NCBI GenBank assembly: GCA_965224435.1
Contig: OZ245048.1
Coordinates: 1,922,001-1,986,000, forward strand
Origin: JAJRQY01 sp965224435
GTDB lineage: Bacteria; Actinomycetota; Acidimicrobiia; Acidimicrobiales; SZUA-35
Reading direction: 5' to 3'
Length of the DNA stretch: 64,000 bases
Within the stretch, counting starts at the first letter, position 1. Each line of letters opens with the position of its first letter. This document shows positions 25,216 through 34,492 of this stretch, in pieces. The position numbers and the translations under genes were made by a program. Under the pieces are notes generated by a model. The model searched no databases. It had not been told where the DNA came from and saw only the letters and a program-made list of their open reading frames with translations.

Positions 25216-26634
25216 ATGACACCAATCGCTTCCGGTCCGACCGTGAAGATCATTAGCCCAATCGATGGCACGGTCTTCGCCGAGCGCGAAATAGCACAGG
25301 CCAAGACCATCGACTCGGCAATAGCTCAGGCCCGTCAAGCCCAGGCCGACTGGCGTTCCATTTCGGTGGCTGAGCGTTCCACACGCTTGACGGCCTTTGT
25401 CGATGCCATGATGGCGATGAGTGATCAGATCGTGCCCGAGCTGGCTTGGCAGATGGGTCGCCCCGTCGCTTATGGGGCCGGCGAACTCGCAGGATTTGAG
25501 CAACGAGCCCGACACATGATCTCGATTGCTGAGACCTCCTTGGCTGACGTGCGGCCCGAACCCGAGACCGGATTCGATCGCTACATCGTTCGTGAACCGC
25601 TGGGACTCGTCCTGGTGGTTGCCCCGTGGAATTATCCGTTCCTGACTGCAGTCAACTCGGTGGTTCCGGCTCTAATGGCAGGCAACGCCGTTCTGCTCAA
25701 GCATTCGTCGCAAACCCTGTTGGTTGGGGAACGGTTCCAACAGGCCGCAGACGAGGCCGGCTTGCCCGAAGGACTGTTCCAAAACCTCGTACTCAGCCAT
25801 GCACAAACCAACGACATCTTGTCGGCTGGACTCGTTGACCAGGTGAACTTCACTGGGTCCGTGGGAGCCGGGCGCTCAATAGAGCAATCGGTTGCTGGAA
25901 CCTTCACCGGTGTAGGTCTCGAACTAGGCGGAAAAGACCCGGCGTACGTTCGCCATGACGCTGACTTGGCGAATGCGGCGGAGAACATCATTGATGGTGC
26001 TTTGTTCAACTCCGGACAATCGTGCTGCGGAATTGAGCGGGCCTACGTTCATCGCTCGCTCTTTGCGGACTTCGTGGATCAAGCCGCCGAGATCGCCGCT
26101 GGCTATCAGTTGGGTGACCCTCTGGACAAGGCCACAACGCTTGGACCGATGGTGCACAGCCGAGCGGCTGATGTTGTCCGTCAACAGACCGCGGATGCCG
26201 TGGCAGCTGGGGCCACAAGCCTTGTGGACATGTCACGATTCGAACGGAACGAAGTGGGCTCGCCCTACCTCGCACCCCAGGTCCTGATCGGGGTTGACCA
26301 CACCATGTCGGTCATGAAGGACGAGAGTTTTGGGCCAGTCCTCGGCATCATGGCTGTGGACTCCGATGATGAGGCCGTCCGTCTCATGAACGACAGCGAC
26401 TTCGGGCTCAGTGCCTCGATCTGGACCCAAGATGTCGATTCTGTTCGCTCGCTTGGCCCTCGGATCGAAACCGGAACCGTGTTCATGAATCGGGCTGACT
26501 ACCTGGACCCCGGCCTGGCCTGGACCGGGGTGAAGGACACGGGGCGCGGCATCACCTTGTCTTCTTTGGGATATTCAACACTCACTCGAGCAAAGTCCTA
26601 CCACCTACGGCTTCCAACCACGAAGAAGGTTTGA
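25216..26634 (+). CDS. Aldehyde dehydrogenase family protein
   Basis: A 472-residue NAD(P)-dependent aldehyde dehydrogenase. It has the Asn region APWNYPFLTAVN, the Lys of NAVLLKHS, the cofactor turn NFTGSVGAGRSI, the general base Glu in LELGGKDPAYV and the catalytic Cys in FNSGQSCCGIERAYV (Cys-Cys pair), followed by EVGSPYLAPQVL and ESFGPVLGIM. The family oxidises aldehydes to acids; sequence does not fix the substrate. Only four bases separate it from the FMN oxidase gene, and nine more bases precede the PhyH gene, so the three are an operon. Confidence 0.9.
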   Translation: MTPIASGPTVKIISPIDGTVFAEREIAQAKTIDSAIAQARQAQADWRSISVAERSTRLTAFVDAMMAMSDQIVPELAWQMGRPVAYGAGELAGFEQRARHMISIAETSLADVRPEPETGFDRYIVREPLGLVLVVAPWNYPFLTAVNSVVPALMAGNAVLLKHSSQTLLVGERFQQAADEAGLPEGLFQNLVLSHAQTNDILSAGLVDQVNFTGSVGAGRSIEQSVAGTFTGVGLELGGKDPAYVRHDADLANAAENIIDGALFNSGQSCCGIERAYVHRSLFADFVDQAAEIAAGYQLGDPLDKATTLGPMVHSRAADVVRQQTADAVAAGATSLVDMSRFERNEVGSPYLAPQVLIGVDHTMSVMKDESFGPVLGIMAVDSDDEAVRLMNDSDFGLSASIWTQDVDSVRSLGPRIETGTVFMNRADYLDPGLAWTGVKDTGRGITLSSLGYSTLTRAKSYHLRLPTTKKV

Positions 26635-26638
26635 GATC

Positions 26639-27826
26639 ATGCCGCGTCAAGATCGATCATTGAACATCGGACCAGCTTCGGTCCGGGACTACCGCGAACA
26701 GGCTCGACGGCGACTTCCGCGCCAACTCTTTGACTACATCGATGGTGGAGCGTACGAAGAGTCGACCATGGCGGCCAACGAAACCGATCTCAGTGCCATT
26801 CACCTTCGTCAGCGAGTCATGCGAGACGTCGACAACCGGCAATTGTCGACAACGGTGCTTGGTCACGAGCTGGCAATTCCGATCGTTCTCGCGCCAGTCG
26901 GCTTGGCCGGAATGTTTGCTCCACGAGCTGAAGTACAAGCTTGCATCGCAGCCCAAGAGTTCGGCGTCCAGTTCTGCGAATCGACCGTGTCCATCTGTTC
27001 AATCGACGAAGTGGCTGCTGCCTCTCCAAGGCCCCCTTGGTTTCAGCTCTACGTCATGCGCGATCGCGGCTTTACCCAAGAACTCATGGAACGCGCCCAG
27101 GCCGTTGGGTCCGATGTGCTCATGCTGACCGTTGACCTGGCCGTCGTAGGCGCTCGATATCGCGATACTCGCAATGGCCTTGAAGGAATGCTCAATCCGC
27201 TGGGCAAGCTGCAAAACGTTCTGGACCTGGTTTCCCATCCGCGTTGGGTCAAGGATGTCGCCATAGGAGGCAAGCCCCTGACCTTTGGCAACCTGGCCAG
27301 TCAAGTCCCCGATGCACAGCGGCCCGACGACTTCCGGGAATGGGTCGGCTCCCAATTCGACCCTTCGGTGACGTGGGAGGACATCAGCTGGATCCGAGAG
27401 AACTGGTCAGGCAAGCTCGTACTCAAGGGCATCCTCGACCCAGAGGATGCTAGCGAGGCCATCAAACGAGGTGTTGACGGCATCGTGGTTTCTAACCACG
27501 GAGGTCGGCAGCTGGACGCAGTACCCTCGTCAACCAAGGCGCTGCCAGCGGTGCTGGATGCGGTAGGTGGACAAGTCGAGGTCTTGGTTGATGGAGGCAT
27601 TCGTAGTGGGCTCGATCTGCTCAAAGTCCTGGCTCTAGGAGCAGACGCTGCGCTCATCGGCCGTCCGTGGGCCTATGCAGTGGCTGCAGGTGGTGGCGAT
27701 GCGGTTAGCCATGTGCTGTCGATCATTCGAGAGGAGCTGGAAGTTGCCCTCGCCCTCACCGGAGTACGAGGCGTCACCGACCTCAATCCGAGCATGCTCA
27801 TCGAGGCTAGCCAAGGCTCCAGCTAA
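26639..27826 (+). CDS. FMN-dependent alpha-hydroxy-acid oxidase/dehydrogenase (LldD/glycolate-oxidase family)
   Basis: A 395-residue TIM-barrel flavoprotein. The N-terminus has RLPRQLFDYIDGGAYEEST, then IPIVLAPVGLAGMF, the substrate Tyr in WFQLYVMRD, the FMN/substrate region LVLKGILDPEDA, and the catalytic His/Arg motif VSNHGGRQLDAVPS followed by VLVDGGIRSGLDLLKVLALGA. These enzymes oxidise L-lactate, glycolate, mandelate or long-chain 2-hydroxy acids. Its position between an aldehyde dehydrogenase and a phytanoyl-CoA-dioxygenase-like gene points to a 2-hydroxy acid or 2-hydroxyacyl substrate, but that is inference. Confidence 0.92.
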   Translation: MPRQDRSLNIGPASVRDYREQARRRLPRQLFDYIDGGAYEESTMAANETDLSAIHLRQRVMRDVDNRQLSTTVLGHELAIPIVLAPVGLAGMFAPRAEVQACIAAQEFGVQFCESTVSICSIDEVAAASPRPPWFQLYVMRDRGFTQELMERAQAVGSDVLMLTVDLAVVGARYRDTRNGLEGMLNPLGKLQNVLDLVSHPRWVKDVAIGGKPLTFGNLASQVPDAQRPDDFREWVGSQFDPSVTWEDISWIRENWSGKLVLKGILDPEDASEAIKRGVDGIVVSNHGGRQLDAVPSSTKALPAVLDAVGGQVEVLVDGGIRSGLDLLKVLALGADAALIGRPWAYAVAAGGGDAVSHVLSIIREELEVALALTGVRGVTDLNPSMLIEASQGSS

Positions 27827-27835
27827 GCTGCGACG

Positions 27836-28669
27836 ATGGGTCATCGAGAAGGCGTCACATACGTTGTTAGCAACGTGGAGCGGGAAACATTTGGCCGCAC
27901 CGGCTACGTGCATCTGCCTGGAGTTCTGAACGAAGACGAGCTGGCTGCCATTGATGTGGTCTATGACTCGTTCATGCGGGGCGAGATCGCGGTGTCGGGC
28001 AAGGACATCTATGACATGGTTTCGGGTGAGTATGGGACTGACCCCACCGACTACGCCATCTTCAATGTCATGCTTCCTCGCCGCTACTACCCCGGTTGGC
28101 AGAGCAACATCTTCGAACAGGTGGGCCACACCATCGCCGAACAACTCTGCGGCGAGGGCATGGTTCTAGATTTCGATCAGCTCTTGGCCAAGCAGCCAGG
28201 CCGAGAGGACGCAATCTTTGCCTGGCACCAGGATCAGGCGTACTGGATCAATACCGATGATCGCCGGACAGCAACTTGTTGGTTGGCCGTTGATGACTCG
28301 ACTATTGAGAGCGGCTGCATGCAGTTTCTTCCCGGAAGCCATCTGGAAGATGTCCGACCCCACCGCCCAATCAGTGGGAACCGGGAGGACCAGCACACAC
28401 TGGTAACCGACCTTGGACCTGATGATGTGGTGGTTCCCATCGAGATCAAGCGGGGCGACATCACGGTGCATAATGAAGGTGTACTGCACGGCTCTGGCGG
28501 CAATACAACCACCGACAATCGTCGGCGGGCTTACATCAACGCCTATCGGTCGGTTGAGACCGTGCGCCAAGAGCGCGCCTTAGGCTTCACTCACTCTCAC
28601 AACGATGACCCAGCGGTTCTTGCCGCGGTCGATGGATTGCACACCGCTGGTTCAGACCGAGCTAGTTGA
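27836..28669 (+). CDS. Phytanoyl-CoA dioxygenase (PhyH) family Fe(II)/2-oxoglutarate oxygenase
   Basis: A 277-residue double-stranded beta-helix protein. The iron ligands are in FAWHQDQAYW (His-x-Asp) and the later VLHGSGGNTT (His); the 2-oxoglutarate Arg is likely in TDNRRRAYIN. FLPGSHLED and the N-terminal ETFGRTGYVHLPGVL are characteristic of PhyH enzymes, which hydroxylate carbons next to a carboxyl, amino or phosphonate group. It is the third gene of the ALDH/FMN-oxidase operon. The last four codons lie in a 15-base tandem repeat that continues past the stop codon. Confidence 0.9.
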   Translation: MGHREGVTYVVSNVERETFGRTGYVHLPGVLNEDELAAIDVVYDSFMRGEIAVSGKDIYDMVSGEYGTDPTDYAIFNVMLPRRYYPGWQSNIFEQVGHTIAEQLCGEGMVLDFDQLLAKQPGREDAIFAWHQDQAYWINTDDRRTATCWLAVDDSTIESGCMQFLPGSHLEDVRPHRPISGNREDQHTLVTDLGPDDVVVPIEIKRGDITVHNEGVLHGSGGNTTTDNRRRAYINAYRSVETVRQERALGFTHSHNDDPAVLAAVDGLHTAGSDRAS

Positions 28670-28709
28670 GACCGAGTTAGTTGAAGTCGAGCTAGTTGGA
28701 ACCGAGCCG
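28657..28709 (+). repeat. 15-bp tandem repeat across the PhyH stop codon
   Basis: Three full units and a partial fourth: CCGAGCTAGTTGAGA (28657), CCGAGTTAGTTGAAG (28672), TCGAGCTAGTTGGAA (28687) and CCGAGCCG (28702). The first unit contains the PhyH stop. Units differ at a few positions, so the array is not brand new. It may be replication slippage with no function. Confidence 0.7.
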
Positions 28710-28763
28710 GACCGATACTGGTCATACTTCGCTGCGAGATTGTTTTGCCAGTAGTTTCGAGGC

Positions 28764-30860
28764 ATGATCCGACAAGACTTCCCTTACGACATTGAAGTCA
28801 TCTCCAATGTTTGGATCCCCCTGCCTGATGGAACCAGGCTTTCTGCTCGAATCTGGCGGCCGAAGACCACGGAACCGGTGGCTGCCCTGCTGGAATACCT
28901 GCCTTACCGGTTGGATGACTTTACTGCGTGGCGAGACAGTACGCAGCACGCCTATTTCGCTGGTTTTGGTTATGCCTCGATCCGGGTTGATATTCGTGGC
29001 ACCGGCAGCTCCGAGGGCATCTGCCTTGGGGAGTACCTGCAACAAGAACACGACGATGCAGTGGCGGTCATTGCATGGTTAGCCGAGCAGCCCTGGTGTA
29101 ATGGCAAGGTTGGCATGTTCGGAATCTCTTGGGGAGGCTTCAATGCGTTGCAAGTGGCTGCCCTTCGTCCGCCAGCACTGAAAGCCATCATCGCAGTGGC
29201 GGCAACCGATGATCGCTACACCGATGATGTGCACTACCTCGGTGGTTGTGTGCTCGGTTCGGAAATGCTTGCCTGGGCGTCAACCATGCTGGCCTACAAC
29301 GCCCGCCCACCCAGATACCAAGGCCCTGGCGAAGTAGCGGCTATTGACGTGGATAACAAAGCCGCGTTCGACTACAAGGGCGTTTGGAAGGACCGTTGGC
29401 TGGAACGGCTGGAAGCAACACCGCCATATGTTGAAGACTGGCTTAGCCATCAGACCCGAGATGAGTTCTGGCAGCACGGCTCGGTCAACGTCGACTATGC
29501 CAGCATCGACTGTCCAGTCTTCATTGTCGGAGGCTGGGCCGATGGCTATATCAACTCGGTGTTTCGACTCTCGGAGAACCTGTCGAGTCCGGTTCGGGCC
29601 CTGTTGGGTCCCTGGGCTCACGCCTATCCCGAGTTCGCCACCCCAGGCCCAGCAATCGGCTTCCTGCAAGAAGCCTTGGACTGGTGGGACCACTGGTTGT
29701 GCGACGTTGACAACGGAATCGATCAAGGCGATCAGTTTCGGGCCTGGATCCAAGACTGGGTGCAACCGGCCTCCAACTATGGCGAGCGGCCGGGACATTG
29801 GGTGAGTGAGCAGTCATGGCCGGCTCCCGCCAGCCGCGTCTCTGAGCGTCAGTTCTGGCTGAGTAGTCAGAGCCTGCCCGCCCATTCGGGAAATGGAAGC
29901 CTTGTAGAAACTCCTGTCCAGACCGACGAGTCGGCTCCTCTTGTACACACCGGCGCTCAGCGGCATGGCCTGCACGCGGGTGGATGGTGGTCACTGGGCG
30001 AAGGGGGCGATCAGCCGTTGGATCAACGCCTGGAGGATGGCCTGGCATTGTCGTTCGACTCAGAGTCCCAATTCGAGGTAGCCGAGCTTCTCGGCCGACC
30101 AGTAGCCCGGCTGCGGGTGCGTCTCGACCAGACGGTCGGCCTCGTTGCCATCAGATTGTGTGACGTCGCCCCGGATGGCTCGTCTCTTCTACTCTCACGT
30201 GGTGTGCTGAACCTCACTCACCGGGACGGCCATGAGAGTCCGGTGCCGGTGATGCCAGGTGAATGGATGGACATCCAGGTTGTGATGGACGGACTTGCAC
30301 ACTCGCTTCCAGCTGGACATCGCCTCCGGCTAGCTATCTCCAACACTCTCTGGCCGTTGGCCTGGCCAGCACCCAACGTCAGCCAACTAAGCATCGACCC
30401 GACTCATTCGAGCGTGACCGTCCCAATCCGTTCAACATCTGAGCCACGGCAAGTACCGCCGAACTTTCTGGCCCCCGAAATGGCGGACGGTGGGCGAAAG
30501 ACGTTGAAGGAGGCAACCCGAACCCGTTCGATCCATCACGATCTGGACAGTGATTGTGTCACCTTGTCGGATCAATCCTTTGACGGTGAGCACGAGGTCG
30601 CTGCATACGGGGTGACGTTCTCATCTTCATCGATTGATCGCTATGAGATAACCGAAGGCGATCCGCTGAGCGCTCGGGCTCACTGCGAGCGAACGGTCGA
30701 GCTTTCGTGGGATGGAGCAGATTCCCGGGTCGAAACGGTCTCAACCATGCGAGCTGACGAGACCCATTGGCATGTGACGAACCATGTTCGGGCTTGGGCG
30801 GACGGGGAAGCCATTTTCGACCGGGAGAGCAGCTTCTCAACCCGACGCCACCTTTGTTAG
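28764..30860 (+). CDS. CocE/NonD family hydrolase (X-Pro dipeptidyl-peptidase type)
   Basis: A 698-residue serine hydrolase. The N-terminal alpha/beta domain has PLPDGTRLSARIWRP, DIRGTGSSEG, the nucleophile in GMFGISWGGFNAL (GxSxGG), the Asp in VGGWADGYINS and the His in LLGPWAHAYPE. The C-terminal half (about 430-698) is the jelly-roll domain of the family (RLRLAISNTLWPLAWPAP). Known members are cocaine esterase, glutaryl-7-ACA acylase, alpha-amino-acid ester hydrolases and X-Pro peptidases. No signal peptide is visible. The gene stands between the PhyH operon and an M20D amidohydrolase; it may process peptides or amides brought in by the importer. Confidence 0.9.
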   Translation: MIRQDFPYDIEVISNVWIPLPDGTRLSARIWRPKTTEPVAALLEYLPYRLDDFTAWRDSTQHAYFAGFGYASIRVDIRGTGSSEGICLGEYLQQEHDDAVAVIAWLAEQPWCNGKVGMFGISWGGFNALQVAALRPPALKAIIAVAATDDRYTDDVHYLGGCVLGSEMLAWASTMLAYNARPPRYQGPGEVAAIDVDNKAAFDYKGVWKDRWLERLEATPPYVEDWLSHQTRDEFWQHGSVNVDYASIDCPVFIVGGWADGYINSVFRLSENLSSPVRALLGPWAHAYPEFATPGPAIGFLQEALDWWDHWLCDVDNGIDQGDQFRAWIQDWVQPASNYGERPGHWVSEQSWPAPASRVSERQFWLSSQSLPAHSGNGSLVETPVQTDESAPLVHTGAQRHGLHAGGWWSLGEGGDQPLDQRLEDGLALSFDSESQFEVAELLGRPVARLRVRLDQTVGLVAIRLCDVAPDGSSLLLSRGVLNLTHRDGHESPVPVMPGEWMDIQVVMDGLAHSLPAGHRLRLAISNTLWPLAWPAPNVSQLSIDPTHSSVTVPIRSTSEPRQVPPNFLAPEMADGGRKTLKEATRTRSIHHDLDSDCVTLSDQSFDGEHEVAAYGVTFSSSSIDRYEITEGDPLSARAHCERTVELSWDGADSRVETVSTMRADETHWHVTNHVRAWADGEAIFDRESSFSTRRHLC

Positions 30861-30961
30861 GATTTGTATGCCGTCGCTGACATGTTCCAGCAAACGTCCC
30901 AGCCATGACTAGTTGAGCGTCGTCATCGAGCCCATCAGTCGTCTAACCGAATTGAGTTGAA

Positions 30962-32104
30962 ATGAAGGATCTGAAAGACCGTGCGGGATCGAAGCTAGAC
31001 GAGGTCGAGCCGCAACTGTTTGAGCTATCGCAGTGGATGTATGACAACCCTGAGGTTGGTTTGGAAGAGTTTCAGGCCTCGAAGCGAATTGCTGGTTTGT
31101 TGGCCGAAAACGGATTCGATGTCGAATACCCGGCCTACGGCATGGAGACGGCTTTCGTCGCCCGTGCCGGATCCACTGGTCCAGAGCTGATCGTCTGCGC
31201 CGAGTACGATGCTCTGCCTGCCATTGGTCATGCCTGCGGTCACAACATCATTGCCGCCTCTGCTGTTGGAGCGGGTATCGCATTGGCCGCCATGGCCGAT
31301 GAACTCGGATGTCGAATAACGGTGCTTGGCACTCCGGCCGAAGAGGGATATGGCGGCAAGGTCGACCTGATCAAGGCAGGTGCTTTTGAGGGAGCTTCAG
31401 CGGCGATGATGGTTCACCCAACCAACCATGACGAGCTGGTACCCAACATCCTGGCCGTTCAACACTTCGACATCGAGTTCCATGGCAAGGACTCTCACGC
31501 CGCGTTTGCTCCCCATCTTGGTCGCAACGCATTGGATGCGTTCGTGCAGGCTTACGTGAACATCTCGACCCTTCGTCAGCACATCCTGCCAACCGAACGC
31601 ATCCACGGCATCATCACCCACGGAGGTGACGCAGCCAACATCGTGCCCCACCTCACCCGCTCAACCTGGTACGTACGCTCCGCCACACAACAAGGTCTCG
31701 ATGCACTCTCTGAGCGAGTGATGAAGTGCTTTGAAGCGGCGGCCTTGGCCACCGGCTGTACCTGGGAGTACATTGCCACCGGCAACGCCTATTCCAACAT
31801 GCAGACCAGTGGGATGATGGCAGACCTCTACGCTGCCAACTCAGCGGCGTTGGGACGGCCGATGCCCGCTGGAGATGATGGTGCCCCCAGCGGCAGCACC
31901 GATATGGGCAATGTCAGTCACCTCGTGCCGACTATCCATCCCATGCTCGCCATCGAGTGCGGTGAAGCAGTGAATCACCAGCCGGAGTTCGCGGCGGCAA
32001 CCGTAACTCCGTCGGGCCAGAAAGCTATTCACGACGGAGCATTGAGTATGGCGTGGACGATGATTGACCTGGCAACCGGTGGTCAGCTGGAGACAAAGGG
32101 CTGA
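30962..32104 (+). CDS. M20D-family amidohydrolase (PM20D2/AbgB-like)
   Basis: A 380-residue metallo-amidohydrolase. Metal ligands are in CAEYDALPAIGHACGHN (the HxCGH pattern typical of M20D) and in TPAEEGYGGKVDLIKAGAF (the Glu-Glu pair), with a His in MMVHPTNHDE and in HGKDSHAAFAPHLGRNALDA in the lid domain. Close family members cleave dipeptides with a basic C-terminal residue, p-aminobenzoyl-glutamate or N-acyl amino acids. Its stop is only six bases from the convergent stop of the propeller-FN3 gene. Confidence 0.9.
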   Translation: MKDLKDRAGSKLDEVEPQLFELSQWMYDNPEVGLEEFQASKRIAGLLAENGFDVEYPAYGMETAFVARAGSTGPELIVCAEYDALPAIGHACGHNIIAASAVGAGIALAAMADELGCRITVLGTPAEEGYGGKVDLIKAGAFEGASAAMMVHPTNHDELVPNILAVQHFDIEFHGKDSHAAFAPHLGRNALDAFVQAYVNISTLRQHILPTERIHGIITHGGDAANIVPHLTRSTWYVRSATQQGLDALSERVMKCFEAAALATGCTWEYIATGNAYSNMQTSGMMADLYAANSAALGRPMPAGDDGAPSGSTDMGNVSHLVPTIHPMLAIECGEAVNHQPEFAAATVTPSGQKAIHDGALSMAWTMIDLATGGQLETKG

Positions 32105-32110
32105 TAATTC

Positions 32111-34414
32111 CTAGGGTTGGGTGGCTGTGGTGATGGCTGGTGATTCGGGGGAGAGGGTTCCGTCGGCGAAGATTGCTTGCACGGTGTAGGTGTAGGTGGT
32201 GCCGGGGGTGAGGTTGCGGTCGGTGTGCCAGGTGTTGTCGCTGGTGCCGACGTTGGTTCCGTCGCGGTTGATTTGGTAGCTGGTTGCTCCGTCGAGGCGT
32301 TGCCAGTTGAGGACGATGCGTTCTCGGGTTTGGGTGGTTGTTCGTAGCCCGGTTGGTCCGTCAGCTGGGTTGCCGACGGTGGCTGTGGTGATGGCTGGTG
32401 ATTCGGGGGAGAGGGTTCCGTCGGCGAAGATTGCTTGCACGGTGTAGGTGTAGGTGGTGCCGGGGGTGAGGTTGCGGTCGGTGTGCCAGGTGTTGTCGCT
32501 GGTGCCGACGTTGGTTCCGTCGCGGTTGATTTGGTAGCTGGTTGCTCCGTCGAGGCGTTGCCAGTTGAGGACGATGCGTTCTCGGGTTTGGGTGGTTGTT
32601 CGTAGCCCGGTTGGTCCGTCAGCTGGGTTGCCGACGGTGGCTGTGGTGATGGCTGGTGAGTCGCGGTTGATTTGGTAGCTGGTTGCTCCGTCGAGGCGTT
32701 GCCAGTTGAGGACGATGCGTTCTCGGGTTTGGGTGGTTGTTCGTAGCCCGGTTGGTCCGTCAGCTGGGTTGCCGACGGTGGCTGTGGTGATGGCTGGTGA
32801 TTCGGGGGAGAGGGTTCCGTCGGCGAAGATTGCTTGCACGGTGTAGGTGTAGGTGGTGCCGGGGGTGAGGTTGCGGTCGGTGTGCCAGGTGTTGTCGCTG
32901 GTGCCGACGTTGGTTCCGTCGCGGTTGATTTGGTAGCTGGTTGCTCCGTCGAGGCGTTGCCAGTTGAGGACGATGCGTTCTCGGGTTTGGGTGGTTGTTC
33001 GTAGCCCGGTCGGCCGTTCAGGCGCCGTCACCGGAGAGAAACGAGCAATGCCTTCGATGACCCGACCTGATGCCTGATCCTTGGTGTACTGCCCACCAAA
33101 CCAGACTCGGCCGTTGGAGTCTTCGGAGATGGCGTAGGCGCCAGCTTGGCCTCGAACGTCGAAGCTGAGCGGGACGAGCTGCTCGGTCTGGATATCAATA
33201 GCGAACCCACCACCAGCCTTCTGTTGGCCGAACGGATCGGTATCACGAAAGTCAATGACCCACTGGCGGTACTCGTCATAGGTCTGGTGTCCATCAGGCT
33301 CGTTGTTGTAGCTGAAGAGTTCGTACTCGCCGACGGAGCCCCAGCAATGGCAGCCTGACCAGATCGTATTGGAGCCTAGATAGATGACCTGGGTGTCGCC
33401 CCCCGCATAGGTGTCACCGACACCCCGGTTGCTGAAGAAGGTGTGACGGGGTAGGAGAGTGTTGACATTGAGAATCATTGTCTGGTGGCCTTGACCCCCG
33501 ACATAGACGCTGTTGCCGCGGTACTGCACATCCATCATCCACATGGAGAACGAATCACGATGGTTCGGGATGCCTGGCGGCAAACCCTGGGGAACGGTGG
33601 TGAGCAGGTTGCCATTGGTGGTATTGAGAGTGGCGAAGTAGGAGGCATCCATATTGTCATTGATGCCACCGAACTTGCCCGCCAAGTAGACCCGCCCTCG
33701 GGCGTTATCGACAGCAAGTCCAAAGACGTTACGGCCGCCGATTCGCGGTGTGACGTCATCGAAGTTGGTGGTTGGAGTCCAACCAGTGTCCAGTGCCCCG
33801 GTTGTTGCGTTTACCCGGGCTAGGTCACGAAGTGCTGTTCCCTGAGACTCAGTAAAGGTACCTCCGGCGTAGACCTGATTGCCGACGACTTCAATGTCGT
33901 ACACAGCGGGCGGTCCCCACGAATTGGTGATACGGGGATTGAAGGCATTGTTGCGGGCGCCAGTGTTGGCGTTGTACAGGGCGATGCCGCCGCTGAGCTC
34001 ACCGGAAACGAAGAGGCGTCCATCAGACGTGATCTCCATGGCGTAGATCATGCCGTCAACAACTGGGCGGAATGAGTCGTCCCACACGCCGGTGTCAACG
34101 TCGAAACGAGCGAGATAGGGCTGGCTGAAGGTTGTTCCGCTCGGGGCTTTGACATCGAGGAACTTGCCACCGATGTACATGTAGCCGTTGTACTCAACCA
34201 GGTCGCGAACCAGAGCCCTGACCAAGCCGGTGTGGCGAACACCTGGGTCGGGCGTCGTCACGTCCCAGATATTGTCGGCGCCCGTTGACCATTCAATGGG
34301 TTGAGCCGCATCTGCTGGAGTGACACCCAATGTGGCTGAAGCCAGCATGAGTACCGACGCCAACATTGCCCCAAGGGGTCGTCGAAGTCTCTTGTTTTCT
34401 CGCCGTATCGCCAT
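32111..34414 (-). CDS. Secreted beta-propeller protein with tandem FN3 repeats
   Basis: A 767-residue exported protein. The Sec signal peptide has the basic RRENKRLRR start, a hydrophobic core and an ADAAQ cleavage site (about residue 36). Residues about 37-445 are repeated beta blades (YMYIGGKFLDV, RLFVSGELSGG, QVYAGGTF, VYLAGKFGG, VYVGGQGH, VWFGGQYT), as in kelch/WD-like propellers, with a conserved-looking CHC motif (SGCHCWG). The rest is four fibronectin-III units that are almost identical in DNA; the third (in gene order the second) lacks 39 residues. FN3 repeats in secreted bacterial proteins usually space a catalytic or binding domain from a polymer surface. A paralogue lies at 61320. 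Confidence 0.85.
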   Translation of the reverse strand: MAIRRENKRLRRPLGAMLASVLMLASATLGVTPADAAQPIEWSTGADNIWDVTTPDPGVRHTGLVRALVRDLVEYNGYMYIGGKFLDVKAPSGTTFSQPYLARFDVDTGVWDDSFRPVVDGMIYAMEITSDGRLFVSGELSGGIALYNANTGARNNAFNPRITNSWGPPAVYDIEVVGNQVYAGGTFTESQGTALRDLARVNATTGALDTGWTPTTNFDDVTPRIGGRNVFGLAVDNARGRVYLAGKFGGINDNMDASYFATLNTTNGNLLTTVPQGLPPGIPNHRDSFSMWMMDVQYRGNSVYVGGQGHQTMILNVNTLLPRHTFFSNRGVGDTYAGGDTQVIYLGSNTIWSGCHCWGSVGEYELFSYNNEPDGHQTYDEYRQWVIDFRDTDPFGQQKAGGGFAIDIQTEQLVPLSFDVRGQAGAYAISEDSNGRVWFGGQYTKDQASGRVIEGIARFSPVTAPERPTGLRTTTQTRERIVLNWQRLDGATSYQINRDGTNVGTSDNTWHTDRNLTPGTTYTYTVQAIFADGTLSPESPAITTATVGNPADGPTGLRTTTQTRERIVLNWQRLDGATSYQINRDSPAITTATVGNPADGPTGLRTTTQTRERIVLNWQRLDGATSYQINRDGTNVGTSDNTWHTDRNLTPGTTYTYTVQAIFADGTLSPESPAITTATVGNPADGPTGLRTTTQTRERIVLNWQRLDGATSYQINRDGTNVGTSDNTWHTDRNLTPGTTYTYTVQAIFADGTLSPESPAITTATQP
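32121..33010 (-). repeat. 258-bp near-identical FN3-coding tandem repeat
   Basis: Units start at 32121, 32379, 32637 and 32778 (plus-strand coordinates). Three are 258 bases (86 codons) and appear base-for-base the same over most of their length; the one at 32637 is 141 bases, with a clean in-frame loss of 117 bases. Identity this high implies recent expansion or ongoing gene conversion, and the copy number is likely to vary between strains. Confidence 0.92.
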
Positions 34415-34492
34415 CGGCCAAGAGTAAGAGCGACTTGAGTCCGAAAGGAGGGCGGAACTACTGACCCTTCTAGTCCAAGAGGCCTACGTCAT

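Noticed and set aside
32121..33010. Tandem array as a CRISPR or non-coding satellite
   Set aside because: Units are multiples of three, stay in frame and encode FN3 domains.
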